A stretch of 64,000 nt of DNA. It comes from Anaeromonas sp052088025 (GTDB lineage: Bacteria; Bacillota; Clostridia; Tissierellales; SIT17). The notes under the pieces were generated by a model. The model saw only the letters and a program-made list of their open reading frames with translations, had not been told where the DNA came from and did not search any database. Of the stretch, positions 7,469 to 16,005 are shown in pieces (the first letter of the stretch is position 1; each line of letters begins with the position of its first letter). Made by a program: the position numbers and the translations under genes. The stretch is from assembly GCF_052088025.1 (NCBI RefSeq), contig NZ_JBQCYD010000006.1, positions 1 through 64,000 on the forward strand, written 5' to 3'.

Positions 7469-9377
7469 ATTTAACTTTCCATTCGTCAAGTTTTATTATG
7501 GAATTTATATCATAACTGCTTTCTTTAGAAGGTACTAATTTTTCATAGGCTCTTATTTTCTTTTTTTTCACATCTTTATAATTTGAAAAGAGATTTTTAG
7601 TAAGCTTTTCATTTTGTGCAAGAAGTTTAAAAACATAATTTTCATTACTATTTATATTTATATTACTAGCATTTGATAATACTATATTATTAATAGATAT
7701 TAGAGCACCTTCCATATTTGCATTTCCATTTATTTTTATTCCATTTTGACTGATTATAATACCATTAAAATATAATTCCCCTTTAATTTCAATACTTCCT
7801 TTTGTAATATATATGCCCTTTAAAGGACTTTCTTTTGTAGTTTTTAATATATTTTGATTTAATATTATATTTTCTTTCGTAACTTCTATTATTTCATCCT
7901 TTTGTTCTATCATTTCATTGCCATTTATATCTGGATATTGAAGTTGCTTTAATACTCCATCTTTTAAATTACCTATTAATTCATTTACTTTTTGTTTAAT
8001 TTCCTTTTCATTATCATTGTTTGAAATATTAGGTTCAATTATTTCCCCATTATTTAATAATATTCCTTTAGCTGAGCTTGACTTTGGTATATCAATTATA
8101 TTATCCCCTAAATTTAATTCAGAAGATTTTTGTAAAAATCTTTCTTTTTTTTCAACTAAACCTGTATCTAATAATACTAAAGGACTGTAATATTTTAAAT
8201 CATCATCGCTATTAGCAAATTCTTGACTATACGCCTTGTAGTTCTTCTTTATAGATATAGATTCCGCTGTTTGATATTTTTCTGGTAATGTATCTATAAA
8301 AGCAGTACCAAGTATTGCTAATTCATTTTTTATTTTTAAAAAATTATTATCTTCCTTATTCATAGAATCTATTACTATTGCACTTGATTTATCATGAATA
8401 TCTCCATCACCATATCCAAAATAATCATTTATAGTAATATTATTATTTCTTTCTTTTATGTTTAAATCATCACTTGTAAAAAGCTTATCTATTTCTATGG
8501 TTGAGTTATTTACATTCATGTTTTTTAATATTATATTTCCATTTTCCATAAATAATTTATTAGAATTATTTACATTTATATTGCCAGATTGTTCTTCTGA
8601 TAAACTTTCACTTTTATATTGGGGATTTACAAAAACATTGCCTTTTATATTTACATTTGAAGATTTTATATTTAAATTTCTATCTGTAGATATTGCATTC
8701 TTAAGCATATCTTCATCTGGTACTTCTACTATTTTTGATTCATATGAATATATCCCACTAAATTCTGGATCATCTAATTTGTATGTAGCAGATACTGATT
8801 GTGTTATTTCATTTTTTGTATATGTAGATATTAATTTAACCGTATCTATTTTTTTGTTGTTTTTTATGTATTCAGCTTTTATAGCATATTTTTCATCATT
8901 ATTTTCATCAGATTGGTCCGTACTTATTTCATGTAATTTTGAATTTAATTTTTTTGAAATTCTTATGATATCAGGTTTACCCGTATATTTTTCTTCAGAA
9001 AAAAAACTATAACTTTTTTCAAATTCATTTTGTTGCATTTTTTTTATTTGATCATCATTTATATTTCCATCAGATTGTATATAATTAGTATCTTCTTTAT
9101 CTCTTCTCTCTTCTAAATCTACATTTAAGACCTTATTCGCTTCTTTATTCGCTTGTTTTATTCCTTCATCTATAGTTTCTATAAGTGCACTGTGAGCTAG
9201 TTCTAGTCCTGATTCAGCAAAATAAAAATTTTCTTTCATTTTACTAGTCATTATGCCTATTTTTCCATTAGTAACTGCTATTGAATAAAGGGTTGTACCC
9301 AGTATAGAAAGTATGGCAAATATTATAATTACCATTACAAGTGTAGATCCTTTTTTATTTTTAGAAATATTTTTCAT
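7455..9377 (-). CDS. PilX-like pilus-associated protein with a long C-terminal domain
   Basis: A 640-residue protein whose N-terminus (MKNISKNKKG, then STLVMVIIIFAILSILGTTLYSIAV) is of the PilX/GspK prepilin type. Cleavage is expected after Gly10, but mature position 5 is Met rather than Glu, as in GspK-like tip pilins. A KENFYFAESGLELAHSAL stretch follows, typical of PilX N-terminal domains. The long remainder (about 200-580) is rich in short alternating strands (NINVNNSN, NIILKNMNVNNS, GSIEIKGELYFNG), resembling a beta-helix or bactofilin-like stack. The bulk would lie outside the cell, at the pilus tip or wall. Most PilX/GspK proteins are shorter (about 150-350 residues). Confidence 0.78.
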   Translation of the reverse strand: MKNISKNKKGSTLVMVIIIFAILSILGTTLYSIAVTNGKIGIMTSKMKENFYFAESGLELAHSALIETIDEGIKQANKEANKVLNVDLEERRDKEDTNYIQSDGNINDDQIKKMQQNEFEKSYSFFSEEKYTGKPDIIRISKKLNSKLHEISTDQSDENNDEKYAIKAEYIKNNKKIDTVKLISTYTKNEITQSVSATYKLDDPEFSGIYSYESKIVEVPDEDMLKNAISTDRNLNIKSSNVNIKGNVFVNPQYKSESLSEEQSGNINVNNSNKLFMENGNIILKNMNVNNSTIEIDKLFTSDDLNIKERNNNITINDYFGYGDGDIHDKSSAIVIDSMNKEDNNFLKIKNELAILGTAFIDTLPEKYQTAESISIKKNYKAYSQEFANSDDDLKYYSPLVLLDTGLVEKKERFLQKSSELNLGDNIIDIPKSSSAKGILLNNGEIIEPNISNNDNEKEIKQKVNELIGNLKDGVLKQLQYPDINGNEMIEQKDEIIEVTKENIILNQNILKTTKESPLKGIYITKGSIEIKGELYFNGIIISQNGIKINGNANMEGALISINNIVLSNASNININSNENYVFKLLAQNEKLTKNLFSNYKDVKKKKIRAYEKLVPSKESSYDINSIIKLDEWKVKYDEK

Positions 9378-9385
9378 ATTATCAC

Positions 9386-10225
9386 CTATTGTACTATATT
9401 TTTGTAACTTTCAATTTTTTCTATAGGGTTATCTTTATCATCTTTGTAAACTTCAATATTTATTTTATACAATTTGGAAGTAGTATTTTGATTACTATAA
9501 TTTTTATAAACTTTTACTTCACCTAATTTATTTATAATAGATATATTGCTTTCTTTTTCAGTGTATATTTCAAGTGGTTTATGGGATTCATTTGAAACTT
9601 CTATTTTGACTTGTTTTTCTTTGTTTATTTCAGTATTACTATCCTTTATGAATACACTAATAGTTTCTTTTTGCTTTTGAGCACTTTCTAAATCAATAGG
9701 TTGAGTTATTTCTGAATTTTTAAATTGTGTAGTAAGTATATAATTAGTTGCGATATTATTAACAATTAAAATATAATAGTCATCTTCTTTTAATTTTGAT
9801 GGATTTATTCCTATTTCTTGAAGTATTTTTTTTTCACTTTCAGCCTGAGTAATATTTTCTTCGGCATTTTCACTTTTTTCTGCAGTTTCTTCAGTAACTT
9901 CTTCTATATTTATCTCACATGAAAAATCTTCATAATTATCATCATTTTTTTCTATCTTTATTTCTTTTTTATCTCCATTTGTTATATCTTCGTCTTTTAA
10001 ATTATATTGTGATTCTATATCTTCTAAATCATCTTGTAATTTGATTCTTTCCATTTCTCCTTGTGCTATGGAGAGAGCTATCATTTTGTCATTTGCTGAG
10101 TTTGTTGCTTTTGCTGAGTTTATGAAAAGAGAACTTATAGGTATTATTATTATAGAAAGTATTGCAAGTGCTATTATAAGCTCTAATAGGGAAAATCCAT
10201 TATTATTTTTTAAGATTTTTTTCAT
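9386..10225 (-). CDS. Type IV minor prepilin, PilV/GspI-like
   Basis: A 279-residue prepilin with leader MKKILKNNNG and mature start FSLLELIIALAILSIIIIPIS (Glu5 present). The motif AKATNSANDKMIALSIAQGEMERIK after the helix is typical of PilV/GspI. The globular part is acidic, with a Glu-rich insert (about residues 125-150) and beta-rich ends. An AGAAGGAG ribosome site precedes ATG 10225. It is first of the four consecutive minor-pilin or tip genes after pilMNO and abuts the PilX-like gene by 8 nt. Confidence 0.85.
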   Translation of the reverse strand: MKKILKNNNGFSLLELIIALAILSIIIIPISSLFINSAKATNSANDKMIALSIAQGEMERIKLQDDLEDIESQYNLKDEDITNGDKKEIKIEKNDDNYEDFSCEINIEEVTEETAEKSENAEENITQAESEKKILQEIGINPSKLKEDDYYILIVNNIATNYILTTQFKNSEITQPIDLESAQKQKETISVFIKDSNTEINKEKQVKIEVSNESHKPLEIYTEKESNISIINKLGEVKVYKNYSNQNTTSKLYKINIEVYKDDKDNPIEKIESYKNIVQ

Positions 10226-10240
10226 AACATGCTCCTTCTA

Positions 10241-11005
10241 TTACTGAGAGTTAAATGGATTGTCTTTTCCATTGTTATCTGTATCTCTAATATCAGTTTC
10301 ACTATTTAATTCATCTATTTTTGGTATACCATAAAAATCCAATAAAATATTTCCTGTAACTCCATCTTCATTTTCTACCATAGTGATTCCTCTGATTATA
10401 ATATCCTTATCATAATTATCTAATAGAGATAAAAAGTTTGTGATTTCATAATAATTTCCTGAATAAACTATTGTAGCTGATATATTTTCAAGCTCTATAG
10501 CCTGCTCAGTTTCATCATCTATATTTTTATTTTCTTCTTTAACTTCAATTTCTTCAACTAAGTCTTTATTTGAACTTACTAAATTATTATATTGATTTAC
10601 TATATTTTTGAACCTGCTATCTTTTGCTTCTTCCACTATGATTTCTTCTAGTTTTATTGGCCTCATGGCTTTTTCAGAAAAGTTTATAGCCTCTAAAGAT
10701 AAATTTGATCTTTCTATGAATTCATCAAGTAATAGTATTATTTCACTTTGTTCAAGTTCTGGAAATAAGTTTCCTGTTAAAAATGATATATTTTTCTTTT
10801 TATCTTCTATAGCCTTTTCTACGGTTTTAACAGTATTTATACTTGTCTTATAATTTGATAATTCATTTAAAAGTTCAAGTTCGTCTTCCTTTAATTTTGA
10901 TAATTTATTTAATTGAGGATTTAATATAAAATTATATATTAAAAATAAAAATAATAAAGCACCTGCTGATGCAATTAATATCTTTTCTCTTTTATTTAAT
11001 TGCAT
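10241..11005 (-). CDS. pilO: Type IV pilus inner-membrane platform protein, PilO-like
   Basis: One membrane helix near residues 12-30, then a coiled coil (about 35-85) and a ferredoxin-like C-terminal domain, the usual PilO plan. PilO pairs with PilN and links the cytoplasmic PilM ring to the pilus machine. The preferred start is ATG 11005, with GGGGTG seven bases upstream, rather than GTG 11014. The gene overlaps pilN by 14 nt. The C-terminus has a polar Asn/Asp-rich tail. Assignment uses topology and gene order more than sequence identity. Confidence 0.82.
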   Translation of the reverse strand: MQLNKREKILIASAGALLFLFLIYNFILNPQLNKLSKLKEDELELLNELSNYKTSINTVKTVEKAIEDKKKNISFLTGNLFPELEQSEIILLLDEFIERSNLSLEAINFSEKAMRPIKLEEIIVEEAKDSRFKNIVNQYNNLVSSNKDLVEEIEVKEENKNIDDETEQAIELENISATIVYSGNYYEITNFLSLLDNYDKDIIIRGITMVENEDGVTGNILLDFYGIPKIDELNSETDIRDTDNNGKDNPFNSQ

Positions 11006-11558
11006 TTTCTTCACCCCTAATCACAGAAGTAAGTACAAATATATATTTATCGTTTAATGTATCTCTTGAAATAGATGTAACATATACATTAGAAAACACT
11101 TCTTTTCCACTTAATATTTGTTGGAATTTAGCGATTGATTCTCTATTTTCTGTAGTTCCATTTATTTCAACTATATTACTTGCAATACTTAAGGAACTAA
11201 AATATATTGAATTTGGAATGCTTTTATTTATATCTTCAATAATATTAGTATGTATTGTATTTACACTCTCAAACTCAATACTTATCTCACTAGCTGAAGC
11301 TATATATTCATCTAGTATTTTAACTTCTTGCTTTTGAGTTTCTAGTTGATTTAAAGCAGTCTGTACTCTTTCAGATTTAAGGGAAGTATTCATTTTTATT
11401 ATGTTGTTTTCTAATTTTTGTGACGTATAAAAATACCATCCTGTATATGTTATCGTTAGAGCTAAAAGTATAGCAATAGGTGCTATTATAAACTTAGGAT
11501 TTATAGTATATTTTTTTTCTTCATTTATATATGGTGAGAATAAATTTATATCTGTCAT
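10992..11558 (-). CDS. pilN: Type IV pilus assembly protein PilN
   Basis: A 188-residue bitopic membrane protein that begins MTDINLFSPYINEEKK, the conserved INLLP-like motif PilN uses to bind PilM. A single membrane helix follows (about 23-45), then a coiled coil and an alpha/beta domain. In the family it bridges PilM in the cytoplasm and PilO outside the membrane. It is flanked by pilM upstream (11 nt) and pilO downstream (overlap), the standard order. Confidence 0.88.
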   Translation of the reverse strand: MTDINLFSPYINEEKKYTINPKFIIAPIAILLALTITYTGWYFYTSQKLENNIIKMNTSLKSERVQTALNQLETQKQEVKILDEYIASASEISIEFESVNTIHTNIIEDINKSIPNSIYFSSLSIASNIVEINGTTENRESIAKFQQILSGKEVFSNVYVTSISRDTLNDKYIFVLTSVIRGEENAIK

Positions 11559-11569
11559 TTCATCACTTC

Positions 11570-12508
11570 CTATAATCTTATTATAGAACCAATGTTGTTT
11601 AGATAATTTACTTCATTGGTATCTTTCATCATTTTTGAGGTTTTTAGTGGGGAAATATCTTTTAATATTTCAACAGATATATTGAAATAAGATTCAATTA
11701 ATCTATCAATTTCTTTGAATTTAGCTCCTCCACCATACAAATAAATCTTTTCTATTTTTTCATCCCTATTTAAATTGTTATAATATGTAAATATCTTTTC
11801 AATACTTCTTAAATATTGATCTGTAATATCTTCAGATAAATCAGAAGTACCTGTATTTATTACTCTATTAAACATATTTATTCCATCTGATATAAAACTT
11901 ATATTTGTGTTTTTATGTCCTATATCTAAAAAAGTTACAGTATTTTTCTTTTCTATAGTTTTTCCATTTAATTTTATACCTTTTGAAACTAATTTTGATA
12001 TAGCATTGGAATTTAAATCAAGTGCTAAAGGTTCAAGCTCTAATGTATTTAAAAGTTCCATATATCCTTTGACAATTTTTTTAGGAATTGCTACAACTAA
12101 AAGCCTTAATTTTTTTGAATTATCTTTATCTATAAATTCCTCTCTTTTTCTATAATCTAGTACATAGTCACTCATAGTTATAGGTAGAAATTCTTCTATT
12201 TCATATTTAACCATTTCTTCTATTTCATCTTTCTTTGCTGATGGTAATATGATTTCCCTTGATATTATATTTGAATAATCAAGTGTTATAATTCCATATT
12301 TTGCTTTAATTCCTTCTTTATCTAAGTTTTCTTTTATATAGGAGGATAGGTATTCACTATTCATTATATTTCCATCATCTATAGAGTTTTTTGGAGTTTC
12401 TATTGTAATTGCTTTTTCTAAAGTAAATATTTTATTTGTAATATTTGATTGTAATATTTTTATATTCTTATTTCCAATATCTAATGATAATACTTTTTTG
12501 CCAAACAT
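11570..12508 (-). CDS. pilM: Type IV pilus assembly protein PilM, actin-fold ATPase-like
   Basis: A 312-residue cytoplasmic protein of the FtsA/actin fold. Phosphate-binding loops are visible at VLSLDIGNKNIKI (about 6-18) and VTFLDIGHKNTNISFI (about 190-205), with an adenosine-site LYGGGAKFKEI near 256-266. PilM docks to the N-terminus of PilN under the membrane. A TAGGAGG site lies seven bases before ATG 12508. It is first of pilMNO and separated from pilD by a perfect dyad symmetry (12531-12558), which may set its level relative to the upstream pilin. Confidence 0.92.
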   Translation of the reverse strand: MFGKKVLSLDIGNKNIKILQSNITNKIFTLEKAITIETPKNSIDDGNIMNSEYLSSYIKENLDKEGIKAKYGIITLDYSNIISREIILPSAKKDEIEEMVKYEIEEFLPITMSDYVLDYRKREEFIDKDNSKKLRLLVVAIPKKIVKGYMELLNTLELEPLALDLNSNAISKLVSKGIKLNGKTIEKKNTVTFLDIGHKNTNISFISDGINMFNRVINTGTSDLSEDITDQYLRSIEKIFTYYNNLNRDEKIEKIYLYGGGAKFKEIDRLIESYFNISVEILKDISPLKTSKMMKDTNEVNYLNNIGSIIRL

Positions 12509-12530
12509 TTTTTCCTCCTAATTTTTATTT

Positions 12531-12558
12531 AAGGGTTTATAAATATTTATAAACCCTT
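12531..12558 (-). terminator. Perfect 28-nt inverted repeat between pilD and pilM (hairpin, possibly partial terminator)
   Basis: The DNA shows a 14-bp perfect dyad beginning AAGGGTTTAT. On the minus strand it ends with TTAAATAAAAATT rather than a clean T run, so it is better read as an attenuating or mRNA-protecting hairpin inside the operon than a full terminator. It overlaps the pilD stop codon and lies just before the pilM ribosome site. Confidence 0.55.
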
Positions 12559-13300
12559 AAAATATAATTTTAAAATAAACATTTAATATTTCATCAAAAA
12601 ACAAGATTACTATAATACCAGCAATGGATATAAATGGACCAAATGCAATAACATCCTTTCTACTTTTCACTTTAGTAGATAATAAAATTATAGATATTAA
12701 AGCTCCCAATATAAATGATATAAGTATTACCATAAATATTTTAAGTCCAAATAAATATCCAAGGAGTGAAATGAGTTTTATATCTCCACCACCCATTCCA
12801 CCTTTAGATATAAATGCTATGCTTAAAAACAATCCTCCACTTATAAATAGTCCTAAAATACCATGTACAAATGAAGTTGGAAAATTATATAGTATATGTA
12901 TAGGAGTTACTATTATAAATCCCAATACTACTAATCTATCTGGTATTATCTTGTAATTATAATCTATAAAGCTTATAACAATAAGTATAGATGATAAAAG
13001 CATATATATGGCAGAAATAATGCTAAGACCAAATACCTTGTAAATCGCCAAATAGATTAAACCATTTAATAATTCAACTATTGGGTAGATTATAGATATT
13101 TTTGTTTTGCAATATCTACATCTGCCCTTTAAAAATATAAAACTAATTATAGGAATCAAATCCCATGGTTTTAATCTTTCCTCGCAATTTGTGCAAGATG
13201 ATGGAGGAAAACTAATGGATTCATTTCTAGGTATGCGGTATATGCATACATTTAGAAATGAGCCTATTATTATACCTGTGATTAATATGAGTATTTGCAT
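12557..13300 (-). CDS. pilD: Prepilin peptidase / N-methyltransferase
   Basis: Cleaves the short leader of type IV prepilins and methylates the new N-terminus. The 247-residue membrane protein has the N-terminal cytoplasmic zinc loop with two CxxC pairs (CTNC near 38-41, CRYC near 62-65) and the two catalytic Asp motifs, SFIDYNYKIIPD near 110-121 and GMGGGDIK near 168-175. Seven to eight membrane segments are visible. Start ATG 13300 is 9 nt after the major pilin stop and lacks an obvious Shine-Dalgarno site, so translation may depend on the upstream pilin gene. Confidence 0.95.
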   Translation of the reverse strand: MQILILITGIIIGSFLNVCIYRIPRNESISFPPSSCTNCEERLKPWDLIPIISFIFLKGRCRYCKTKISIIYPIVELLNGLIYLAIYKVFGLSIISAIYMLLSSILIVISFIDYNYKIIPDRLVVLGFIIVTPIHILYNFPTSFVHGILGLFISGGLFLSIAFISKGGMGGGDIKLISLLGYLFGLKIFMVILISFILGALISIILLSTKVKSRKDVIAFGPFISIAGIIVILFFDEILNVYFKIIF

Positions 13301-13309
13301 TTTAGGTTA

Positions 13310-13693
13310 TTATTCAGTATACTTTACTGATATTTTACCATTCGTTCCAATAGTTACTACAAAATCATCTCCATTTGAATTTTGTTCATCTTTCACTTGG
13401 GCTACTGGATTTTCGTCAAGATAACCTTCATCAACTAAAGTTTGTAATATTGTGGTACCTGTTGTATTATCTTCAGGTAAAGTAACTTCTTCAGCTAAAG
13501 CTAATTCTGTTGCCTTTGCTATATTTTTCATTGTTGCATCATCTGCAGTTTGTCTTGCTCCATCTTGAGCATTCATAAGTCTCGGCACTGCTATTGCTGC
13601 TATTATACCTAATATTGCTATTACCACTATAAGTTCTACTAATGTAAATCCTTTATTATCTCTTTTAATTTTCTTTGTAATCCATTTTAACAT
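13310..13693 (-). CDS. pilA: Major type IV pilin
   Basis: A 127-residue prepilin with leader ending KRDNKG and mature start FTLVELIVVIAILGIIAAIAV (Glu5 present). The small globular domain ends in short beta strands without a Cys pair, as in many Gram-positive pilins. The chosen start is ATG 13693, eight bases after an AAGGAGG site; an in-frame ATG at 13717 lies upstream of that site. Its position directly after pilC with a strong ribosome site and a 5' hairpin (13716-13732) suggests it is the main fibre subunit. Length and consensus helix fit a major rather than minor pilin. Confidence 0.92.
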   Translation of the reverse strand: MLKWITKKIKRDNKGFTLVELIVVIAILGIIAAIAVPRLMNAQDGARQTADDATMKNIAKATELALAEEVTLPEDNTTGTTILQTLVDEGYLDENPVAQVKDEQNSNGDDFVVTIGTNGKISVKYTE

Positions 13694-13715
13694 TTTACAT
13701 TCCTCCTTAAATTTC

Positions 13716-13732
13716 ATCCTATTTAATAGGAT
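13716..13732 (-). repeat. Short inverted repeat at the pilC stop, just upstream of the pilA ribosome site
   Basis: An 8-bp perfect stem (ATCCTATT / AATAGGAT) with a one-base centre spans the pilC stop codon and ends about ten bases before the AAGGAGG of pilA. It could stabilise a processed pilA mRNA 5' end, but no processing data exist. Confidence 0.45.
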
Positions 13733-14931
13733 ATGGTATTTATCATATCAAACATAGGAAGTACCATTGCTATTACTATAGCACCTATTACTACTGCCAT
13801 TATTACTATCATAATAGGTTCAAGTAATGATGTAAACTTTTCTATGCTTGTATTGACCTCTTCATCATAAAAATCTGCGGTATTTTCCAATATAGAATCA
13901 AGTGAACCCGATTCTTCACCTACATTTATCATTGCAGATAACATTGGTGGAAATATCTTGGTATTCTTTAAAGATTCACCCAGTGTTTTACCACTTTTTA
14001 TTTCTTCTTTTGCAGTTTTTATACATTCACTTCCTACTTTGTTTCCTAATACATTTGATACTAAGTCTAGCGAATCAAGTATTGATATTCCACTTGCTTG
14101 AAGTAGTGAAAAAGTTCTAGTAAATCTAGCTGTCATTATCATTTTTAAAGTATTGTTAAGTACTGGTATTTTAAGTTTGAATTTATCAATATTATATTTG
14201 CCCTTTTCTGTATCATTATATTTTTTAAGTGATACTATGAGCACTAATAAAAGTCCTAATAATATATACCATTGTGCCTTTATCACATCACTTATAGACA
14301 GCAATACTAGTGTAGGCCCAGGTAATGGTGCTCCACTTGATTCAAACATTGATATAAATGTAGGCATTACTCCTGTAAGTAAAAATATCACTACAGATAT
14401 AGCTACTACTGATAATACGATAGGATAAATCATTGCAGATTTTACTTTGTTGTTTATCTTATTTTCCTTTTCATAGTGATCAGCCATTTTCTCCATCATT
14501 ATGTCAAGGTTACCTGTGTTTTCACCTGCTATTACCATATTTATAAATAAATCTGGAAATATCTTTTTTTGTTTTAATAAGCTCTCTGAAAATGTGAGAC
14601 CTTTTTGTAAATCTTCAAAAACCTCTTCTGTAGCTACTCTTAATTTTTTATTTTGAATTTGTGTCTTTAATATATCTAATATAGTTAGTATTGTTATCCC
14701 TGCATGTAACATTGAATGAAATTGTCTTGCAAATATTGATATATCTTTTGATTTAACCTTGCTAAAAGGAGAAACTTTTATTTCTTTACTTCCTTTAGCT
14801 CTTTCTACCCTTGCAGGAAAATAGCCATTTGCCCTAATCATTGATATAACTTCTGCTTCTGTATCTACTATGTAGGAGCCACTTATTCTAGTACCATCTT
14901 CCTTTATAGCACTATATTCAAATTCAGCCAT
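13723..14931 (-). CDS. pilC: Type IV pilus platform protein PilC (GspF family)
   Basis: A 402-residue polytopic protein with two GspF repeats (roughly 65-190 and 270-395), each carrying the ARQF/TARF, GxxLxxSL and GExTGxLD or GEESGSLD signatures. Three membrane helices are apparent (about 167-190, 218-236 and 373-395). PilC is the inner-membrane platform turned by the PilB and PilT motors. An AGGAGGTG ribosome site precedes ATG 14931. It sits between pilT and pilA. Confidence 0.95.
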   Translation of the reverse strand: MAEFEYSAIKEDGTRISGSYIVDTEAEVISMIRANGYFPARVERAKGSKEIKVSPFSKVKSKDISIFARQFHSMLHAGITILTILDILKTQIQNKKLRVATEEVFEDLQKGLTFSESLLKQKKIFPDLFINMVIAGENTGNLDIMMEKMADHYEKENKINNKVKSAMIYPIVLSVVAISVVIFLLTGVMPTFISMFESSGAPLPGPTLVLLSISDVIKAQWYILLGLLLVLIVSLKKYNDTEKGKYNIDKFKLKIPVLNNTLKMIMTARFTRTFSLLQASGISILDSLDLVSNVLGNKVGSECIKTAKEEIKSGKTLGESLKNTKIFPPMLSAMINVGEESGSLDSILENTADFYDEEVNTSIEKFTSLLEPIMIVIMAVVIGAIVIAMVLPMFDMINTISY

Positions 14932-14941
14932 ATTACACCTC

Positions 14942-15997
14942 CTAATATCCTATAAATCTTTTTATATTTTCTTTATCTATAGCATGTATCTCCAGTTTTT
15001 GACGTGATATTTTACCCTTGTTATATAAATCTAATAGACTGTTATCCATGCTTTCCATACCATACTTTTTGCCTGTGACTATAGCTGTTTGTATCTGATG
15101 AGCTTTTCCTTCTCTTATTAAGTTTTTCACAGCAGGAGTTGCTATCATGGTTTCAAGTGCTAATTCTCTTTTTGTATTATCTATATTTGGAAGTAATTGT
15201 TGTGATACTATTCCTTCAAGTACATTTGCAAGTTGTATCTTGATTTGCTGCTGTTGGTCAGATGGAAATACATCAATTATTCTATCAACAGTTTTTGCAG
15301 CCCCTATAGTATGCAAGGTAGATAGTACTAAATGTCCTGTTTCTGCTGCAATTAATGCAGTTTTTATAGTATCTAAGTCCCTCATTTCACCTATCAATAT
15401 GACATCTGGATCTTGTCTTAGGGCAGACCTTAGTGCAATTGAAAAAGATTTAGAATCGGTTCCTATTTCTCTTTGATTTACCATTGATTTATCATGTTTA
15501 TGTAAATATTCTATAGGATCTTCTAAGGTAAGAATATGTTCTTTTCTTGTTTTGTTTATATTATCTATCATTGATGCAAGTGTTGTAGATTTACCACTAC
15601 CTGTAGGACCTGTAACCAAAACTAATCCTCTCTTTTTTTCAGTAAGTTCTTTTATGATAGGAGGTAGGTTTAAACTTTCCATAGTTGGAACGCTTAATGT
15701 TACAGTTCTTATTGCTATACCATATGTACCTCTTTGCTTGTATATATTTACTCTAAATCTTCCAATTCCATTTTGAGAATATGACTTATCTAATTGGCCC
15801 TTATCATTTAATATATTAATTTCATCTTCATTTAATAATTGTTTTACTAAATCTTTATTGTCATCTGGAGTTAAATTTTGTTCTCCCATTTTTTCTAAAT
15901 GACCATTTATCCTAATTACTGGTGGATAACCTACAGTTATATGTAAATCTGAAGCATTGATTTCCATTGCATTGGTTAAAAGTTCTTTTATATTCAA
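14942..15997 (-). CDS. pilT: Type IV pilus retraction ATPase PilT
   Basis: Powers pilus retraction and twitching. The 351-residue protein has Walker A GPTGSGKST near 133-141, the Asp box LRQDPDVILIGEMRD and His box STLHT of secretion ATPases. It also has the C-terminal PilT signature KNLIREGKAHQIQTAI, which separates it from PilB. The start codon is TTG at 15997 with a TAGGTG site. The presence of PilT shows this is a retractile type IVa system rather than a simple pseudopilus. Confidence 0.95.
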   Translation of the reverse strand: MNIKELLTNAMEINASDLHITVGYPPVIRINGHLEKMGEQNLTPDDNKDLVKQLLNEDEINILNDKGQLDKSYSQNGIGRFRVNIYKQRGTYGIAIRTVTLSVPTMESLNLPPIIKELTEKKRGLVLVTGPTGSGKSTTLASMIDNINKTRKEHILTLEDPIEYLHKHDKSMVNQREIGTDSKSFSIALRSALRQDPDVILIGEMRDLDTIKTALIAAETGHLVLSTLHTIGAAKTVDRIIDVFPSDQQQQIKIQLANVLEGIVSQQLLPNIDNTKRELALETMIATPAVKNLIREGKAHQIQTAIVTGKKYGMESMDNSLLDLYNKGKISRQKLEIHAIDKENIKRFIGY

Positions 15998-16005
15998 TTT
16001 ATCAC

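Noticed and set aside
8458..9012. A 184-codon plus-strand frame antisense to the PilX-like gene
   Set aside because: Phe/Ser-rich shadow of a Lys/Asn/Glu-rich coding region, without a start signal.
12531..12558. Full operon terminator between pilD and pilM
   Set aside because: The stem is perfect, but the 3' side lacks a T run and pilM follows at once with a good ribosome site, so the pil genes more likely form one read-through operon with attenuation.
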